DNA of 64,000 nucleotides, taken from assembly GCA_964036155.1 (NCBI GenBank), contig OZ038423.1, positions 14,647,249-14,711,248 on the forward strand, in the 5' to 3' direction. The stretch comes from Diploscapter coronatus. Taxonomy: Eukaryota > Nematoda > Chromadorea > Rhabditida > Rhabditidae. This document shows, in pieces, positions 1 through 12,919 of the stretch (the first letter of the stretch is position 1; every line of letters begins with the position of its first letter). The notes under the pieces were generated by a model, which was not told the DNA's origin, searched no databases, and saw only the letters and a program-made list of their open reading frames with translations. A program made the translations under genes and the position numbers.

Positions 1-1800
1 TGTTCTCATGAAATTTTAACATTTCTGATAATTAACTACATACTATTTAGACTGTAAACGCCTGATTTCGACAATGTCAAATAGAACTATTTTATAACAC
101 ATATTGTCAAAAATGAATTGAATAACGAGGCGTTTTGTTAGGCTCACCAGCTATCATACAATATCAGGTTTAATAGAGACCAATTTTAAAAATTTGATAT
201 CTTCTAAAACTCGAACTATAGGTGAGCTTATCAGATTTTCACCAAGCAATTACGAGAGCATAATGAAAGTTATTGGGTTTGGCAAAAAAAACCTTAGCGT
301 CGATTTATCCGAAGTGCTTAGATTGGAGGTTGTAAAATTCAAAAATTGATCTAAGCCGTATAAAAATTGACTTTCATAAGATGTGAGATACGAAGAACCT
401 GCAAATTGGAGTTAAAACTCTATTTAGATTTACATAGTGCAAAGATTTTACTATACTCTGGAAAATTCTGAAAATTAAAAGCAGAATTGGATGTAAGAAT
501 TAGACATCCGAAAGGCCGAAAAGCTGGATTATTTGTTCTCACCCCTGGGAAACATTACCGAGTGCATTTGCCATTTGATACGCAATCGCGCAAAAGGAGG
601 AAAGGAGAGGAGAATGGGGAGATTTGAGACGTGGAGAGACGGGGAAATGATGTGCCGCTGGAGATGCTTGACGAAGGAGAAGAGGACGCAAAGGAAGCGA
701 TATATCTTCTCGAAGAAAAACGGCAAGAAACCGCACATTGGAACACTCAAATCCACGTTTTGGCAGGAACAGGAATATTGACGAATGAGCAGCATAAAAT
801 TTGGCAGAAGAAGCGCACGAACCGCAAATTCGAAATTTAGAAATTAAAACCTCTTGAAGTACTGTCCTTCATCCTCGCTCTATCTTGGAGGGCCTTTTAA
901 CAAATCTAATATGTTTATCTTCGAGGCTATCTCACTGAACATTTTCAATAATGATAGTGAAAAAGCGAGCCTAATTCATCGGTATAAGTAGGCAGAGATA
1001 TTGGCATGAAGTATTTCACAACGTTCACAGTAATGACTCAGTTCTAATATGCTGCGCATTCGCCAACAAATCTTTGGAAAAGGTTGAGAGAATAAGCCAT
1101 TTTTCAGCTTCTCATATCCCAGCCTTGTTCTATATACTTATTCTCGCATTTTCATATTCCCTTTCCCCCAACCTTATCTTTCTTCCTTTATCCTCAATCA
1201 TGCTTTTTGGATGCTATTTTTCTTTGCTTTCCATCTTTAGATGACTCGTTTTGTCTTTCATTCTCCCAGGGGGCATTTCCCATCCTTCTTCCCCCTTCCC
1301 TCATATTGTCCATATTGAGCCGTTAGCTGTTCGGATTATCGGGGTATGTGATTTTTGGAAAATGAATGATTCAATGTCTGATTTCGAAAAAGAAATTTAA
1401 AAAAAAAAAAAACAACCTAGTTTATCGTAAGTGATAATTTGACGATAATACATTTTAAACATTCATAATTCAAGCAGACCCAAGAAGCACTCTCGTCAGA
1501 CGAAAATAAAATATAGGACGTAGGTCGCAGGAGTGAAATCGTACAGTTAGGACACTTTATTACAGAAGCAAAATTTTAAGCTATTGGCTGATTAGAAATG
1601 AAGATTCCAGAAAAAAATATACAGAGGGTAGAGCGTGAGTGGTCACTGATGATTATCCTTCCTCGATCTGGATTCAAGCGTAAAAAACAGCATAAATTTC
1701 AGAGAACAACTAGGATAATCATCCTCCGTTGCGTTTTCATCATTGGACACCGGTTAAAAGTGCCCGTAAATTAGGAAATATATTAATTCACTTTTGAAGA
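1..1800. other. Intergenic, no gene recognised
   Basis: No convincing exon is seen. Positions 530-840 are open in several frames on both strands, but the sequence is a purine-rich low-complexity tract and none of the readings resembles a protein family. Around 1140-1300 the plus strand is pyrimidine-rich. A short dispersed repeat (core GCACTCTCGTCAGACG) lies near 1483-1540 and recurs near 13.03 kb and, more diverged, near 25.56 kb. Confidence 0.6.
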
Positions 1801-3643
1801 TCATAACTCGTTTTTGCCTGTGTTGTTAGAGTCGCTTTGATATTTCTCCTTAACCGACTGATAGTACTCTTCGATATTTTCCAAGTAGCATCCGGCCAAG
1901 AAGGGTCTTGCATTAATGTATCTTTGTAGATGCAAATTGCGGTTATCCTGAAGATTATTCCCTTTGTCGAGGGTGCAGTAAACAATCTGAAGCAAAAATA
2001 ATACAGAAAAAGAATAGGAAAATATCCTTTAAAATACCGTTTCTTTGTCGAAAGCGTTAAATTCCTGGTAGCAATTCGGAAAAATGTCGGTAAACCGTTT
2101 TAAAATCTGCAGAAGAAAAAACAACTATATAAGACTTTTACGAATGGTCGCAAAATGACGTTATTCATAGTTAAGAAATTTCTGAAAAGTATAAGAACCA
2201 GACACTTAATTTTTAGACTGTTTCTGCTTTTCAGTTTTCCAAACTATCAATCTTCCACGTGCCTTGTCATTTTCTGCTCCATTAGTATCGTTGTAAATTA
2301 AATTGACTATCAGAGTTCCATTTGATGAAAGAATATCTTTGAGCACTCCTATGAAACTTGGTTCCAGAAACCCAGCAGTTGGACAGACAATATATTCGGA
2401 TTCGTCATTGTAACACACGTCTATCAGAATTACATCGTATTTAGACCCTAAATTCGAAATTTCATCTTTATCAGTCGATATTGGCTACCATTTTTATGAG
2501 CTTGGCTCACATAATCCAAACCATCTGCGATAAGGTATCTTTGAAATGGCGTTTCTTCGTATGCGAAATAGTCCATGGCTATCCGCTTCATTATTGGATC
2601 AATATCAATCAAAGTAACATTGACCTGTAAACGCTTATAAAAAGAGATTCAAGGTGAAGTTACTTTTGCAATATCCAATGTGGATATAAAATTTGGAATA
2701 ATGGCGCCAGCTCCACCTATAACTAATTCCTAAACCTTCTTTAAAGAGAATGGACAAAAAATCTTTTTACCTGATAGACTTGATTTGAATTGGGTACAAA
2801 GGTTCCCGTAATAAAAGGCAATACAAGCATATTTTTCGCGTAATAAAGTTCGATGTAATTCTTTTTGATAGTCCAATTTCGGCTATTTATATCATCCCAT
2901 GTAAGAGCTGAAAATTCTCATCATTTTTAAGAACACACTTCTGATTTTTTGGAAACTGCAACTAAAATAATTGCTGATAATCCAATCCTTGGTATAATAT
3001 TTAGACCAAAGCCTTTTCAGCTTATTCTCTCAATTCTCTCTGACTTACGGATCGGGGCTTCCAAATAAGTCATGGATAATTTGATCCCTTCCTCCTCCTC
3101 GTTAATTGGAAATAGTGTTCGACTTGCCAGCAATCTATTAGTAATTATGCATCACTGTGATAGGCTAAAGATCAGTAACCTGTTACTTCTTGGACCAATC
3201 ATGTATTCATCGACGATTTCATAGCAAGTTCCCGATTTATTATTGCAAATCGTCGCAATGTGCTAAATTTCGAATCATGAGAGTAAAATTTCCCTCAAAA
3301 ACACCGTTGAAGTTATTCTCTCATAGGCTCCTAGTATTTTTCATAAGTCGAAATTCAAAATGGACAAGTTAATATTTTTTATTACCGAATGATTTTTGTT
3401 GAGCAAAAAATCACGAATCATTTGCTCTTTTCTGGATATTTTTCGATTCGAATGAAATTCTACATCATAGGGCCATCTATCGATTTCAGGCATACGAGAA
3501 TCTTCAGAATTTTCCATATCGATCTCAAATAGTTTTTTTTTCCAAAATATGAAATTCCAACTTACAATATTATCAATTTCCTGGCAAAGTAACGTGGGAA
3601 TGAAACTTAGAAGTATGAAATAGGTATAATTCGATGGTTTCAT
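1801..3643 (-). CDS. Secreted spermidine/spermine-synthase-fold protein
   Basis: Multi-exon minus-strand gene; the first ATG is at 3643 and the stop at 1801. The N-terminus (MKPSNYTYFILLSF...TLLCQ) reads as a signal peptide. Later exons carry the Rossmann methyltransferase-like signature of the spermidine synthase (PABS) fold: ELVIGGAGAIIPNF for the glycine loop, VTLIDIDPIMKRIA for the acidic residue after strand 2, ADGLDYV, and SKYDVILIDVCYND for strand 4. A 41-base intron is needed between DYVSQAHKN and GSKYDV; without it the frame hits a stop. The ending is DNRNLHLQRYI...TGKNEL. Catalytic polyamine-synthase residues cannot be confirmed, and nematodes have many secreted, uncharacterised members of this fold, so enzyme activity is not claimed. 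The exon joins around 3.2-3.4 kb are unresolved. Confidence 0.75.
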
Positions 3644-4987
3644 CTATTTATTCCAGATTATTTATTTTAGACGAAATTTAAACAGGAAAATTTCGAATGG
3701 TGAAGTGTTAATGATCGGAAACCCCTAGTTTAGAATTTTTATATTTTCATGGAACACAATGAAAAATGTCCCATAAATACCCTATAGCCAATAATTTCAC
3801 TCAAGAATGAATGCTTTTGCAGGTTATTAAATTTTGTGAAGAAAAAGAACTAAATTTATTTGAACCAAAAAATCGAACAACTTCGACAACACAAATAATC
3901 ATCTATTCTATTGTGTCAAATAAAAGGTCTCTACCCACAACTCTATTGCATTTTAAAAATTGCTGCACATAGAAATAATTAGCCGTAACATATCTAAAAT
4001 AGGTTTTAGTGAGCATAAAATTTAACCAGCACTTCGAGACACTTAGGAAAATTGTGCCTTCATTCAGCAAATTTCAAATGCATAAATTTTACTAGAAAAA
4101 ACTACTTGTCGAAGCGAAGAATGATTTCTAGCCCAACTCAAACTAATGATGGAAAATCTCGAACGAAAATTACTCAAAGATGCAGGAGAAAATAGACCAC
4201 AAACTGAAATCAATCAGGAAAAATCGAGACACATTTCAGTCGCAATTATTGATTCACAATTCATCTTTTCCCTTCTTTTTTCTTTTAAATTGAACTTCGG
4301 AGGGAACTTCTTTGGCTTTTCCAGTTTAAATTCGAATTTAGGATTATTGATGAAGTTCATTTTATTTTCTGGTAGTATTTCTCGGTGTTATCAGGGAAAT
4401 ATCCGACTAGGAATGGCCGGGCTGGTTTGTATCGCTGTAGCTGGGTCGTGCGATTTTCGCTCGGTGTCAATCCATGATGATCTCGAGCGCAATAGATTTA
4501 TCTAGATTTTTCATAGAATCATTCAAAGATCCGCAAAATACGATATTAATTTTATATGGAAAGAATGATAAGATACGGGGGATATCTCATCCAAACCACA
4601 GTTAATCAAAATGAATCTGTTTATTCATCGTCACTACCACACGTCACATAATAAAGTGCAAAATTCACATAAATTGATTTCTCAAGATTTAAACACAAAT
4701 ACCCGTTAATTCGAAAGATAAACCTGATAAATATGTTTGTAGATCATGACAGTTAGTTATCACAAAGTTTCAATAATAGCAGTAAGAAAATGAGTTTATA
4801 AAAATATATTGCCACCATCAGGACATGTAGAAAATTGAAAAATAAAAATCTTAAAAATGACTAGTGGAAATTTCGTGGCTTGTGAAATGCGGCCATGTAT
4901 ACGTAGTTGAATACAACAAGATTTTCAAGTTGCCATACAAACTAGTGAGAAAGAAACATGTTCTCCACAATGTGTAATTCTATGTCG
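3644..4987. other. Intergenic, nothing certain
   Basis: Between the synthase-fold gene and the end of the nuclear receptor. A 119-codon plus-strand reading frame (4146-4505) and a Lys/Phe/Pro-rich minus-strand reading frame near 4.23-4.37 kb are visible. Neither has recognisable domains, splice partners or a family match by eye, so neither is annotated as a gene. Confidence 0.5.
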
Positions 4988-7757
4988 CTACTCTTCATTT
5001 CGATCATAATTCGTTACTTTTGATTCATCCCCTATCGTACTTTCACTGGCTCTAATGTTGCACTTGAATAACCCAAAGAACGAGACTCTGACATAGGAAG
5101 TTATCGATTCGTTTATCATCGGCTGAAAAGTACCATTTTCAAAACTATTCATAACGAGAAGTAAAAGATGTTCTAGTGTGATCTTTGAAGACAAATAAAC
5201 TGAATTCTTGCGTTTTTTCTCTAATTCAAATTCAAATCAACCTACAATGAAAATGGAAATTGCCAAAATCAGCTCTCCAACTCGTTCAACTGCGTCTTCG
5301 TGATTCATTCCGTTATTCTTGCACAGCTCGAATAAAGCCGAAATTAGCATATCTCTTTGCCGCATAGATTCTTTTCGCGCTTCTTCCGTGTACTTGAAAT
5401 AACCTGAAGAACCAGTTTTGTTTGTGATAAATTAGTTCGATTTTTGGTATGATTTTAGATTACGGAAAGTGAAGTTACAAAATAACTACGAAAAAAATCG
5501 TTAATTTCATTGAGCCATTTCGAGTAATGCAAATCTATGTCTGCGTAAAAACTTTCCTCCAAAGCGCGGAAAAGAAAAGTGAACGGGAAATTGTTTGGGA
5601 GAAAAGTTTACGCAGCCCAAACCTACGCACCAGGGACGAGCGATTATTATTTATTTATTTTTTACTTTTCTCGCGTTTTTGTTTCGTTGAAAGGCGCGTT
5701 TATACAGCTTATCCCTGTTATGTACATATGCAATTTTGTAATCTGGATTTCAGCCTTCTATATTTTACAAATTCCCAAATTTACTTTAGTTTATAGTCAT
5801 GACGTGACCTACATAGCTGATAGGTCGTCAACGCTTTTAACAGCGCCATTTCTTCGAATGTAAGATTTAGATATCGCAAAGGAAGCACCAGTTCTTGCCA
5901 TTTTTGAATTTCAAAAGGAATAATTGATCTGAAAAATTTTCGATCAAATACATTTCTCAAAGACTTACGTATATTGAAAATGTTCTTCTTGACTGGCGAA
6001 ATTCCCCATGGCTTTTGGCTCTCTGCCAGTTGGTGGGATTGGATCCATCGAAATATAGGTTCCATTCCACAAAACTACTAATTGATCGGGAAATCCTGAA
6101 GCTATGTTTTCAGTATGAATTCGTGTCTCTATCTTTCATTAAGTTTTTCTTCAATTTCAATTTCAATTTCAACATCACTACTCTCTAACTATGCTCAAAA
6201 TTTAGTACAAAGTGTAAATTCATCAGCTTCCAACCTAATTGCCACGAATACCAAGCACTGCTCATCAAGCCATCGACATAGCAAGCCAATCGAAATGTAT
6301 GCTCCTGAAAAGCACACATCATAATTCAATTTTGTCGCTGATGCTTAGTAATATGACTCCTTTTGTACTAATTCAGTTGTTCTGCTCCCAAACTTTCCAC
6401 AAACTACATGTTAGAGTTATATGTATGCAAGTGTTACCTTATCCTCGGTTGTCATAACATCGATGCCAGGCAATTGTTTAACGTAGTCCATGACTATACT
6501 CGCATCCTGACGGCAGTACGAAGTGTGCGACTTCAAATCGAATTTCGTGAGATCTTCGTTGCAGAATGGCTGAAAAATTCATAAAATACAAAAATTGAAT
6601 ACATAATTATTATTTTGAAAATTGTGGCAGTTTTTCCTATTCTAACAAATTATCTACTCGAAATAGAACGCCTGCGAATTTTATTCAGAATTAAGGTGTT
6701 TCGTTCTCGGTAATCATCTCATCTCTTTTGTGCACGTTTACGACATTCCTTCCATTGTATCGTAAATGGTCGAATAATATCCACAAATAGACCTACGATT
6801 TTGCAAGTCTTTGAGAATATGCCTTCTATGGGCACTTTTGTATAAACAATTCGTTTCCGACGATTGCACTGCATTTCATTTTCGACGATACGACTGAGCA
6901 TTGATGAAGGCGTAGTTACAGAGGAAATATCTGTACAGCAGACTAAAAATTATTGTAGATGAAAAGTTTTTTATAAAATAAAATTTACCGCTTGGAGATC
7001 GAAGACTCGGATCTCTTGAGATGTCCAGACTTTCACTTGACGTTGAGGGTCTAAATTTGTGTGCTATTAACAAAGATGACCAAGCCCTAACATAAAGATC
7101 AAACTTGTATTCGCTCATTAAAAATTATGGATTGATTTGAAATTAACAAGTTTATGCATTTCTCTCATATCTGAACTTGGTACACATTTTTGAATAATTT
7201 ACCGTAATTGTGGAACATCTTCGGTAACTATTTCATTCTTGATCAAACTTCGTTTACGTCGCTGTTTTTCATGAGATTCGGCTATTGATTGAACTACTGA
7301 ACTTGGAAGATAAAAATCAAAATGTTAGAAATAGTATACATTCCGGATTCATTCCCGCATCTAGACATCGAGTGTATCTACATTTTCTACAAGCTGCTCG
7401 CATATCAGTGTCTGAAATTGATAACTAAAAAAACTAGAAAATTGATTTACCTTTATCAAATTTGCATTTTCCGTTAGAATTGCACGGATATTTCAGATTC
7501 AAGGCTACAGTTCGCCGGAAGAAAGCTGCACATCTCTAAAAAAGTAAAATCTAAAATAAGAAATAATTGATACTAAAAGTTAATGACATCTAAAATCGTA
7601 TAAAAGAGCACATTTTTTCTTTATCCGATTGTCACTATTCTTCTACTTGCCCCAAACAGAAAATTTTCAATCATACCTTGCAACATTGTCCTCCAAAATG
7701 TAACGATTCACTAGTGTTACTCGTGCACACTAAACAAGAATACGGCTCCCGCATCAT
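4988..7757 (-). CDS. Nuclear hormone receptor, nematode supplementary type
   Basis: The DNA-binding domain is complete over three exons: EPYSCLVC, then HFGGQCCK, RCAAFFRRTVAL, KYPCNSNGKCKF, and finally DMRAACRKCRYTRCLDAGMN. All eight zinc-binding cysteines are present, and the P-box region CAAFFRR is typical of the expanded nematode NHR group. A basic hinge follows (KQRRKRSLIKNE). Ligand-binding-domain exons include TSYCRQDASIVMDYVKQLPG, FPDQLVVLWNGTYISMDPIP, QKWQELVLPLRYLNLTFEEM and QRDMLISALFELCKNNGMN. The last exon ends at 4988 (VTNYDRNEE). The start codon follows a perfect acceptor (tttttatag) by nine bases, suggesting spliced-leader trans-splicing. The exon after MTTEDK (about 6.3 kb) and the region around 6.7-7.1 kb are the least certain parts. 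It is expected to act as a nuclear transcription factor; the ligand is unknown. Confidence 0.9.
6149..6178. repeat. TTTCAA hexamer microsatellite
   Basis: About four tandem copies of tttcaa inside an intron of the nuclear receptor gene. Confidence 0.7.
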
Positions 7758-8768
7758 TATGGAAACCTATAAAAAATAGATCTTAAACGAGATTATTATG
7801 CAGGTACTGCAAGTAAATATGAAAACTCGATAAATGTACGCGCATGTAAGGTAAGAATGCAATTCGATATTTTTAAGATTTCGAAAACATTATATTATAG
7901 TTGAAATGTCTAACTTCGTAGCCATGACACCAGGCCGTGAAACCAAGATGAATAAGGAAATCGCACTAAAATGTAGCATACTAACAGAAAACTCTAAATA
8001 AAACTGAAATATTGGATTTGTTTGCCTTGAAAAACATTATGATATCTTTCAAATAAATTATTCATGAAAGTACATACGATATAGAAACTTCGCAAATAAG
8101 AACTACTTAGCATAGAAATGGCCTCATAATGTAAATGAAGTGAATGAAAGGACGTTGAATTTGCAAAGCTCAAAAGATTAGTTCACAGGTAAATTGCGTT
8201 CACTTCAATAAATTATCAAAGATCAAGAATATTTTTGATTGAATTTTCTAAAAATCACTTTTTTCGCATAAAATTGCCAAAATAGACCGGGTTTTCACGA
8301 AAATCGATAAATGATGTTTGTGAAGACAAAAAGAGAAACGTAAAATGTCAATGTAGGTGTTGCATCGCTATATGTTTAGTGAATGAAAGGACAATGGAAA
8401 AGGAAGAGAGCGGAGAGAAATAAAGTGAGAAAATGAGACCACTTATCTTTGTCTATAAACGGGCATGAAAATGGAAATGAAATGAATTAAAAGTTGAAAT
8501 GCAACACATTATGCAGGCACAAGCCAAACATAATCACTAAAATCACTATATTTTATGAAAAGATAACATTTTTTTGTAAAAATACATTCTAAGGCGTAAA
8601 GAATTTAAATAAAATCTAAGTAGATTTGTCTTTTTTCTAAATTTATTGAGATTTCAAGCTCATGCGCCAATGTACCATCTTCATATATTGTTAGGAATGG
8701 AATTAGATATTTTGTTGCATTATTATGGTAAGGAACAATTAAAAACTATGAATAGCTGTAATTTTCAT
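7758..8768. other. Intergenic between NHR and chemoreceptor
   Basis: No coding signal. It contains one copy (8656-8766) of a roughly 95-base repeat also found at 12916-13022, just downstream of the chemoreceptor stop codon. A short phrase, gtgaatgaaagga, occurs twice (about 8142 and 8380). Confidence 0.6.
8656..8766 (-). repeat. Dispersed repeat copy 1 (partner at 12916)
   Basis: Nearly identical to 12916-13022, with only about four differences in the first 92 bases (for example aagctcatgcgccaatgtac versus aagctcttgtgccaatgtac). Read on the minus strand, both copies encode the same peptide stretch (VPYHNNATKYLIPFLTIYE), and two of the differences are synonymous. This suggests a fragment of a once-coding sequence or recent duplicates. 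It lies in the probable 3' UTR of the chemoreceptor gene. Confidence 0.75.
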
Positions 8769-10764
8769 TTAATATCGCGACGACTGCTGATTGTGCGTAA
8801 TACCGGAAAGATTTCGTGAAGTCACTCCACCAAATGAAGTCTCGTTGTGGGTCGAACTTATTCTTCGATGAATCCTTCTTCGTGTTATCATTCGAATTAC
8901 TGCTCGGCGATAGTCTGAAAACTCTTGCCAAATTTAAACATTTTCAGCTTCACATGAAAGTTGTTTGATAAAAGTATCATTTCAATAAATTTGTTCGTCA
9001 CTTGCATATATCTTGTCCAAACATACCTGGAATCATAAACAGTACCACAATAGGATCGCACAAGGGATAAAACGACATGAAGACACAGATAATACTCGTA
9101 TATTTGCCCAGATTCCAGCCAACAAACGGTGCGAAATAAAATACCGATACTGGGCCGAAGCCTGTGGCCAAAGGAACAATCGTCTAGGATATTATTCCAT
9201 AAAATCGCGCATTTCTCAGAAACTATATTACCTGGCAAAACAGCGCCTTGAATAATTGAATTTGCAGTCGCTTAGTTTTTTCGCTGATCATTTGGACGTT
9301 TTGCTTGAGCGTAGTGTGAATTTTATAGCAGAAGTAAAGGATAATAGAAACCACAATGGCAACTAGAAACAGCATGTCCACACAAACTCCCAAGTCTTTC
9401 CAACGCGGCACCAACCCAGTCGGGGTTTCAGTCTGAAGAGTAACAGCTTCAAAAGTGGATGTGTTTCCTGCCTTACAAAATACTTCAGCGTCATTAGATG
9501 AATCTCATCAACGTTGACTTGGAATGCCTCGGCGATAGGTCTAAAATTATAAGATTCTTAATATTAAAAGATATGCAGAATTTAAGCTTTTTTGAGTAAA
9601 CTATAAAAATTACTCTCGAACGGATTCTATCGATTCTCGATCTGGCTGATAGCCGAAATAAACCGATGCCCAATAATTAATCGAGTACAAGACGAATGCG
9701 ATCACCCAAATGAAGCAATATGGGTAGTCGAACCAGTACATCCATTGCAGTCTAAAAATGCAAGAGAAATCAATTTCTGTATTTCTTAAAAATATCTGAT
9801 AAACTCAAATGAGAAGTAAATCGGGTATGAACTTTGGTTATTCTTAGATGCATAAACTTGAACCTTAAAATTTGAAAATTAGTTTCCATTTCAAAATTCT
9901 CATCGAAATTTTTTCACACCCTCACCTAATATAGCCTCTACATCTTCTTCCAAAAGTAGGAAATTCATTTCACCTACTTGCACAACGTGAAGAATCTGTA
10001 GATGAAGTGCATGGCGATGAGGACCATGCTCATCGCGTAGGCTGCTGGATAGAGACAGGCAATTGCAGAGGCATATTTGTAATGTCGAATGAACGATGTC
10101 GGGAAGAAGCATTTCGTATGGCCCCAATCGAACATGTTCTAAATTATTATCACTCGAAAAATGTGAACGAAATTAAATTCTAAGTGTGTTCATACTCTAC
10201 TCACGTTCACGTGAACCGAAAAAATAGCACGCGAAGGTGAGAGAGGAAAAGAACATGTCTTCTTTGCGTATCTCATTCTCACGTGCTGTTTTTATTTTTT
10301 CTTGTAAACATTGAATTTTATTTTTATTTGTTCCAGATTAATTTCTTGTTATTTTGCAATAAAAATGTGATTTCATTTTTCACATTCCCACGACATTGTC
10401 CGAAAGTTCTATCAAAATGATGAAATTCTGCAGAACTTACATGGCCAGTGAAAGTTTAAAACTTCTTAGTTCACCAATTCAGGAGTTATAAAATTTTAAA
10501 ATCAGCTTACTGGAAGAATAATGATTTCGATAATCGCATAATAAACTCCGAAAATAGCGAATATCAGCATCAGATATTTGTAATTGCCAAATTCAGCTCT
10601 CGAATAACGTTTTATCACGAAGCATAGAAATAAGTTCATGAATATTGCCAAAATTGAAGCGACCTGAAGCTTATAGCTTTTGGATTTTGAGAAGGAAGCT
10701 GACTTACAGTTTGAATATTGTGAATAATTTCATTCCCCTTGAAATCATTGCCAGTCACGTTCAT
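8769..10764 (-). CDS. Str/Srj-class seven-transmembrane chemoreceptor
   Basis: About seven exons on the minus strand, ATG at 10764, stop at 8769. The exons trace the family's seven-helix order: ILAIFMNLFLCFVIKR (TM1), YLMLIFAIFGVYYAIIEI (TM2), MSMVLIAMHFIYRFFTLC (TM3 with the family-typical H-F-x-Y-R), WFDYPYCFIWVIAFVLYS (TM4), MLFLVAIVVSIILYFCYK (TM5), then the hallmark ETPTGL...KTKRLQIQLFKALFCQ, TIVPLATGFGPVSVFYF (TM6), and SFYPLCDPIVVLFMIPDYR (TM7, with the expected YP..DP and YR). The tail is basic (RRAVIRMITRRRIHRR). The intron near 10.14-10.51 kb is unusually long for the gene. By family it is expected in the ciliary membrane of chemosensory neurons; the ligand is unknown. No frame disruption is seen, so it looks intact. 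Confidence 0.92.
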
Positions 10765-11806
10765 TATTGACACAATGGCGAAATGTTCAGATAATACTAA
10801 TATCTAAAATAACTCAGGTTAAGATATAATATTACTTAACGGGCTGTTTCCGGAAGTGAACAGGGATAACTAGATTGATAATTTGACAACGTTCATTCTA
10901 GAAATCTCAATTCATTCAAAGTAAATGTAATTTATCGCGAACTTATAAAGCGAGTTCAACTGCAGGGTGATAATCAGATCTAAGGAGAACGATCGTCATA
11001 AAATAATTGATATTAAACCGCGGTATATTTTCATGGGTAATTTCTCTCAAACCTGTCACTTGCCAAGATTTAACGTGTGCAAAATGGTGCCGTAATAATA
11101 ATTTCATTTTGTCTGACGAATGTGCTCCTTAGGTTCAATCATAATAAATATGTAGTTTGAGAAAACTTAAAAGATTGAATATTTGAAACTTTTAAAATGA
11201 AAACGACCTGATTTTTTTTCGAAAACCCAAATATTTTAAATGTGAAAATTAAAAAAGGTTACTTTTAAGTGAATTTCTCACAGGGTGTGTGCGGCTGGGA
11301 GTAGAAAAGATAAGCAATGTTAAAAAATTCAACCCAGTCGGTTACTTGCGGTTCTGGAAAGATTCCAAGGATTGAAGTCCCATAAACTAGAGTTTCTGGT
11401 AAGATACCAAGAATTTATTCAAGAATTGTAAAGAGCAAAAATAAACCCCAAGCCAGCCAAGGGGCTGAGTTTTCTGTCATCTCGAAAGCGAGAGATAAAA
11501 TGTAAAAGCGAAAAGAAAAACATGCTGCAGAGATTATACAGCATGGTAAAAAGATGCAGATCCAAATATACAAAAAGGTGCGCAGTCGCATAGAGTACAA
11601 AGCCAAACTGCCTACTCAATACAATATGTGCATATGGGTGGGTGTGTATGTGCGTGAAAAATTGTGTTGTTGCTATCTGATTTACTTGCAAGCTTATAAC
11701 GTTACGCCCATTGCAGTTTATTTTACGGTATAATAAATGTTATTAGAGAAACCTATGTAAAATGTGAATCAAAAATAGCGGAAAGCTAGCCGTGAGATAA
11801 TTTTAT

Positions 11807-12283
11807 TGTCGTGACTCTTGTATAACAACGAGGAAATGGCTATGCCCTAGACAATAAACGCTTTGGCCGTCGCTTGGTATGTTTCTAGAAAACTGACGGA
11901 AAGCTATCGCTTCTCGAGTGAGATCGTACCATTATAAGTTTGGTGAACAAATCCTTCAGATTAACAATGATTATATAAAGGATCCGGTCCAGAAATTTTA
12001 TGCCTTGGTCGAACATTTTAGCTAGCAATATCTGATATAGTTGTAAGATGATTAGACAATCATAGATGTAGTCTGTAGTCACTATTTATCTCTCTCTCTC
12101 TCCTCGTCTGGTTATAAAAGTAGCTCCTCTGATAAGAGGCATTCCTGTGCGATTGTTATCTTTACAATAACCCGTGAATAAACCTAATAGGATGTAGCCG
12201 ATATTGTTCTATTGGATTATCTGCACCCTTCCATTTATGTGAGTACCCATGGTGACGGTGGAGTCACCCGGAATGTCACATGT
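11807..12283 (+). mobile_element. Possible solo LTR
   Basis: The segment runs from tgtcgtgac to gtcaca, short imperfect inverted ends of TG...CA type. Inside are a TATA-like ggttataaaag (about 12109) and, about 60 bases later, a poly(A) signal gtgaataaacc (about 12175). This order fits an LTR U3-R layout. No target-site duplication and no internal retroelement genes were found, so this is tentative. Confidence 0.3.
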
Positions 12284-12545
12284 GCGAAATAATCATTTAT
12301 CATTATTCGCTTCGGCTGAAATTTGGCAAGCATGTTGAGCTGACCAAATTGCAGATTCAGTCAAATTACAGTCCGATCGCATCATCACGGGTGAAGTAAT
12401 TGACCATAAGAAGCTTCCACGCGTTTCCAAATTTTGCTCATCACTACAGATTAATTGGTTAAAATTTGATTCAAATGAACTTTATTGCTAAACAAACATG
12501 AATTTATATACATTAAAATTAATAAGAGTAGCATTCAAAATAAGT

Positions 12546-12919
12546 TAAGAGTGAATGTCAGTAAGGACCAAAGTCGATATAAACAGGGGTCAGTCGATTT
12601 GGCTGATTTTCAGAGTTTGTTCAACTTTTTGCACTGATTCTCATAGTGCAGTCCGTTTTTCTCGAAAGTTACATATTTTTATTCAGAATTAAATTCTCTA
12701 TAAAATAAGGGCATTTCCAGCTGGTATCCCAAGACATCGACAGGGTCAAAACTGCGAAAAACTGCAGCCGGCCAGGGTCGCATTTTCGGAAAGCGAATAG
12801 CACCACGAGAATTAGCGTGAAAAACTGAACAACATATGTGAAGATCAGCCTGATTTGAGAGCCCCTGTTTATACCCTTTTGTTAAAACTTGGGTTTTTGC
12901 TGACATTCACCCTTAAAGC
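12546..12919. mobile_element. Inverted-repeat element or paired gene fragments, TTAA-bounded
   Basis: The left end (plus strand, 12546) reads ttaagagtgaatgtcag and the right end (minus strand, 12919) reads ttaagggtgaatgtcag. Both then run into similar sequence containing tataaacagggg and a gctgatyttc block. A third, single copy lies at 54945-55104. The layout fits a TTAA-flanked inverted-repeat transposon. The conserved stretch is also compatible with copies of a short membrane-protein exon (see 54945-55097). The minus-strand copy here is frameshifted relative to the 55 kb copy. Confidence 0.55.

Noticed and set aside
529..840. Overlapping open frames on both strands
   Set aside because: Low-complexity purine-rich DNA; no family features, no splice partners.
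4146..4505. 119-codon plus-strand frame
   Set aside because: No domain, no signal peptide, no neighbours that extend it; likely chance.
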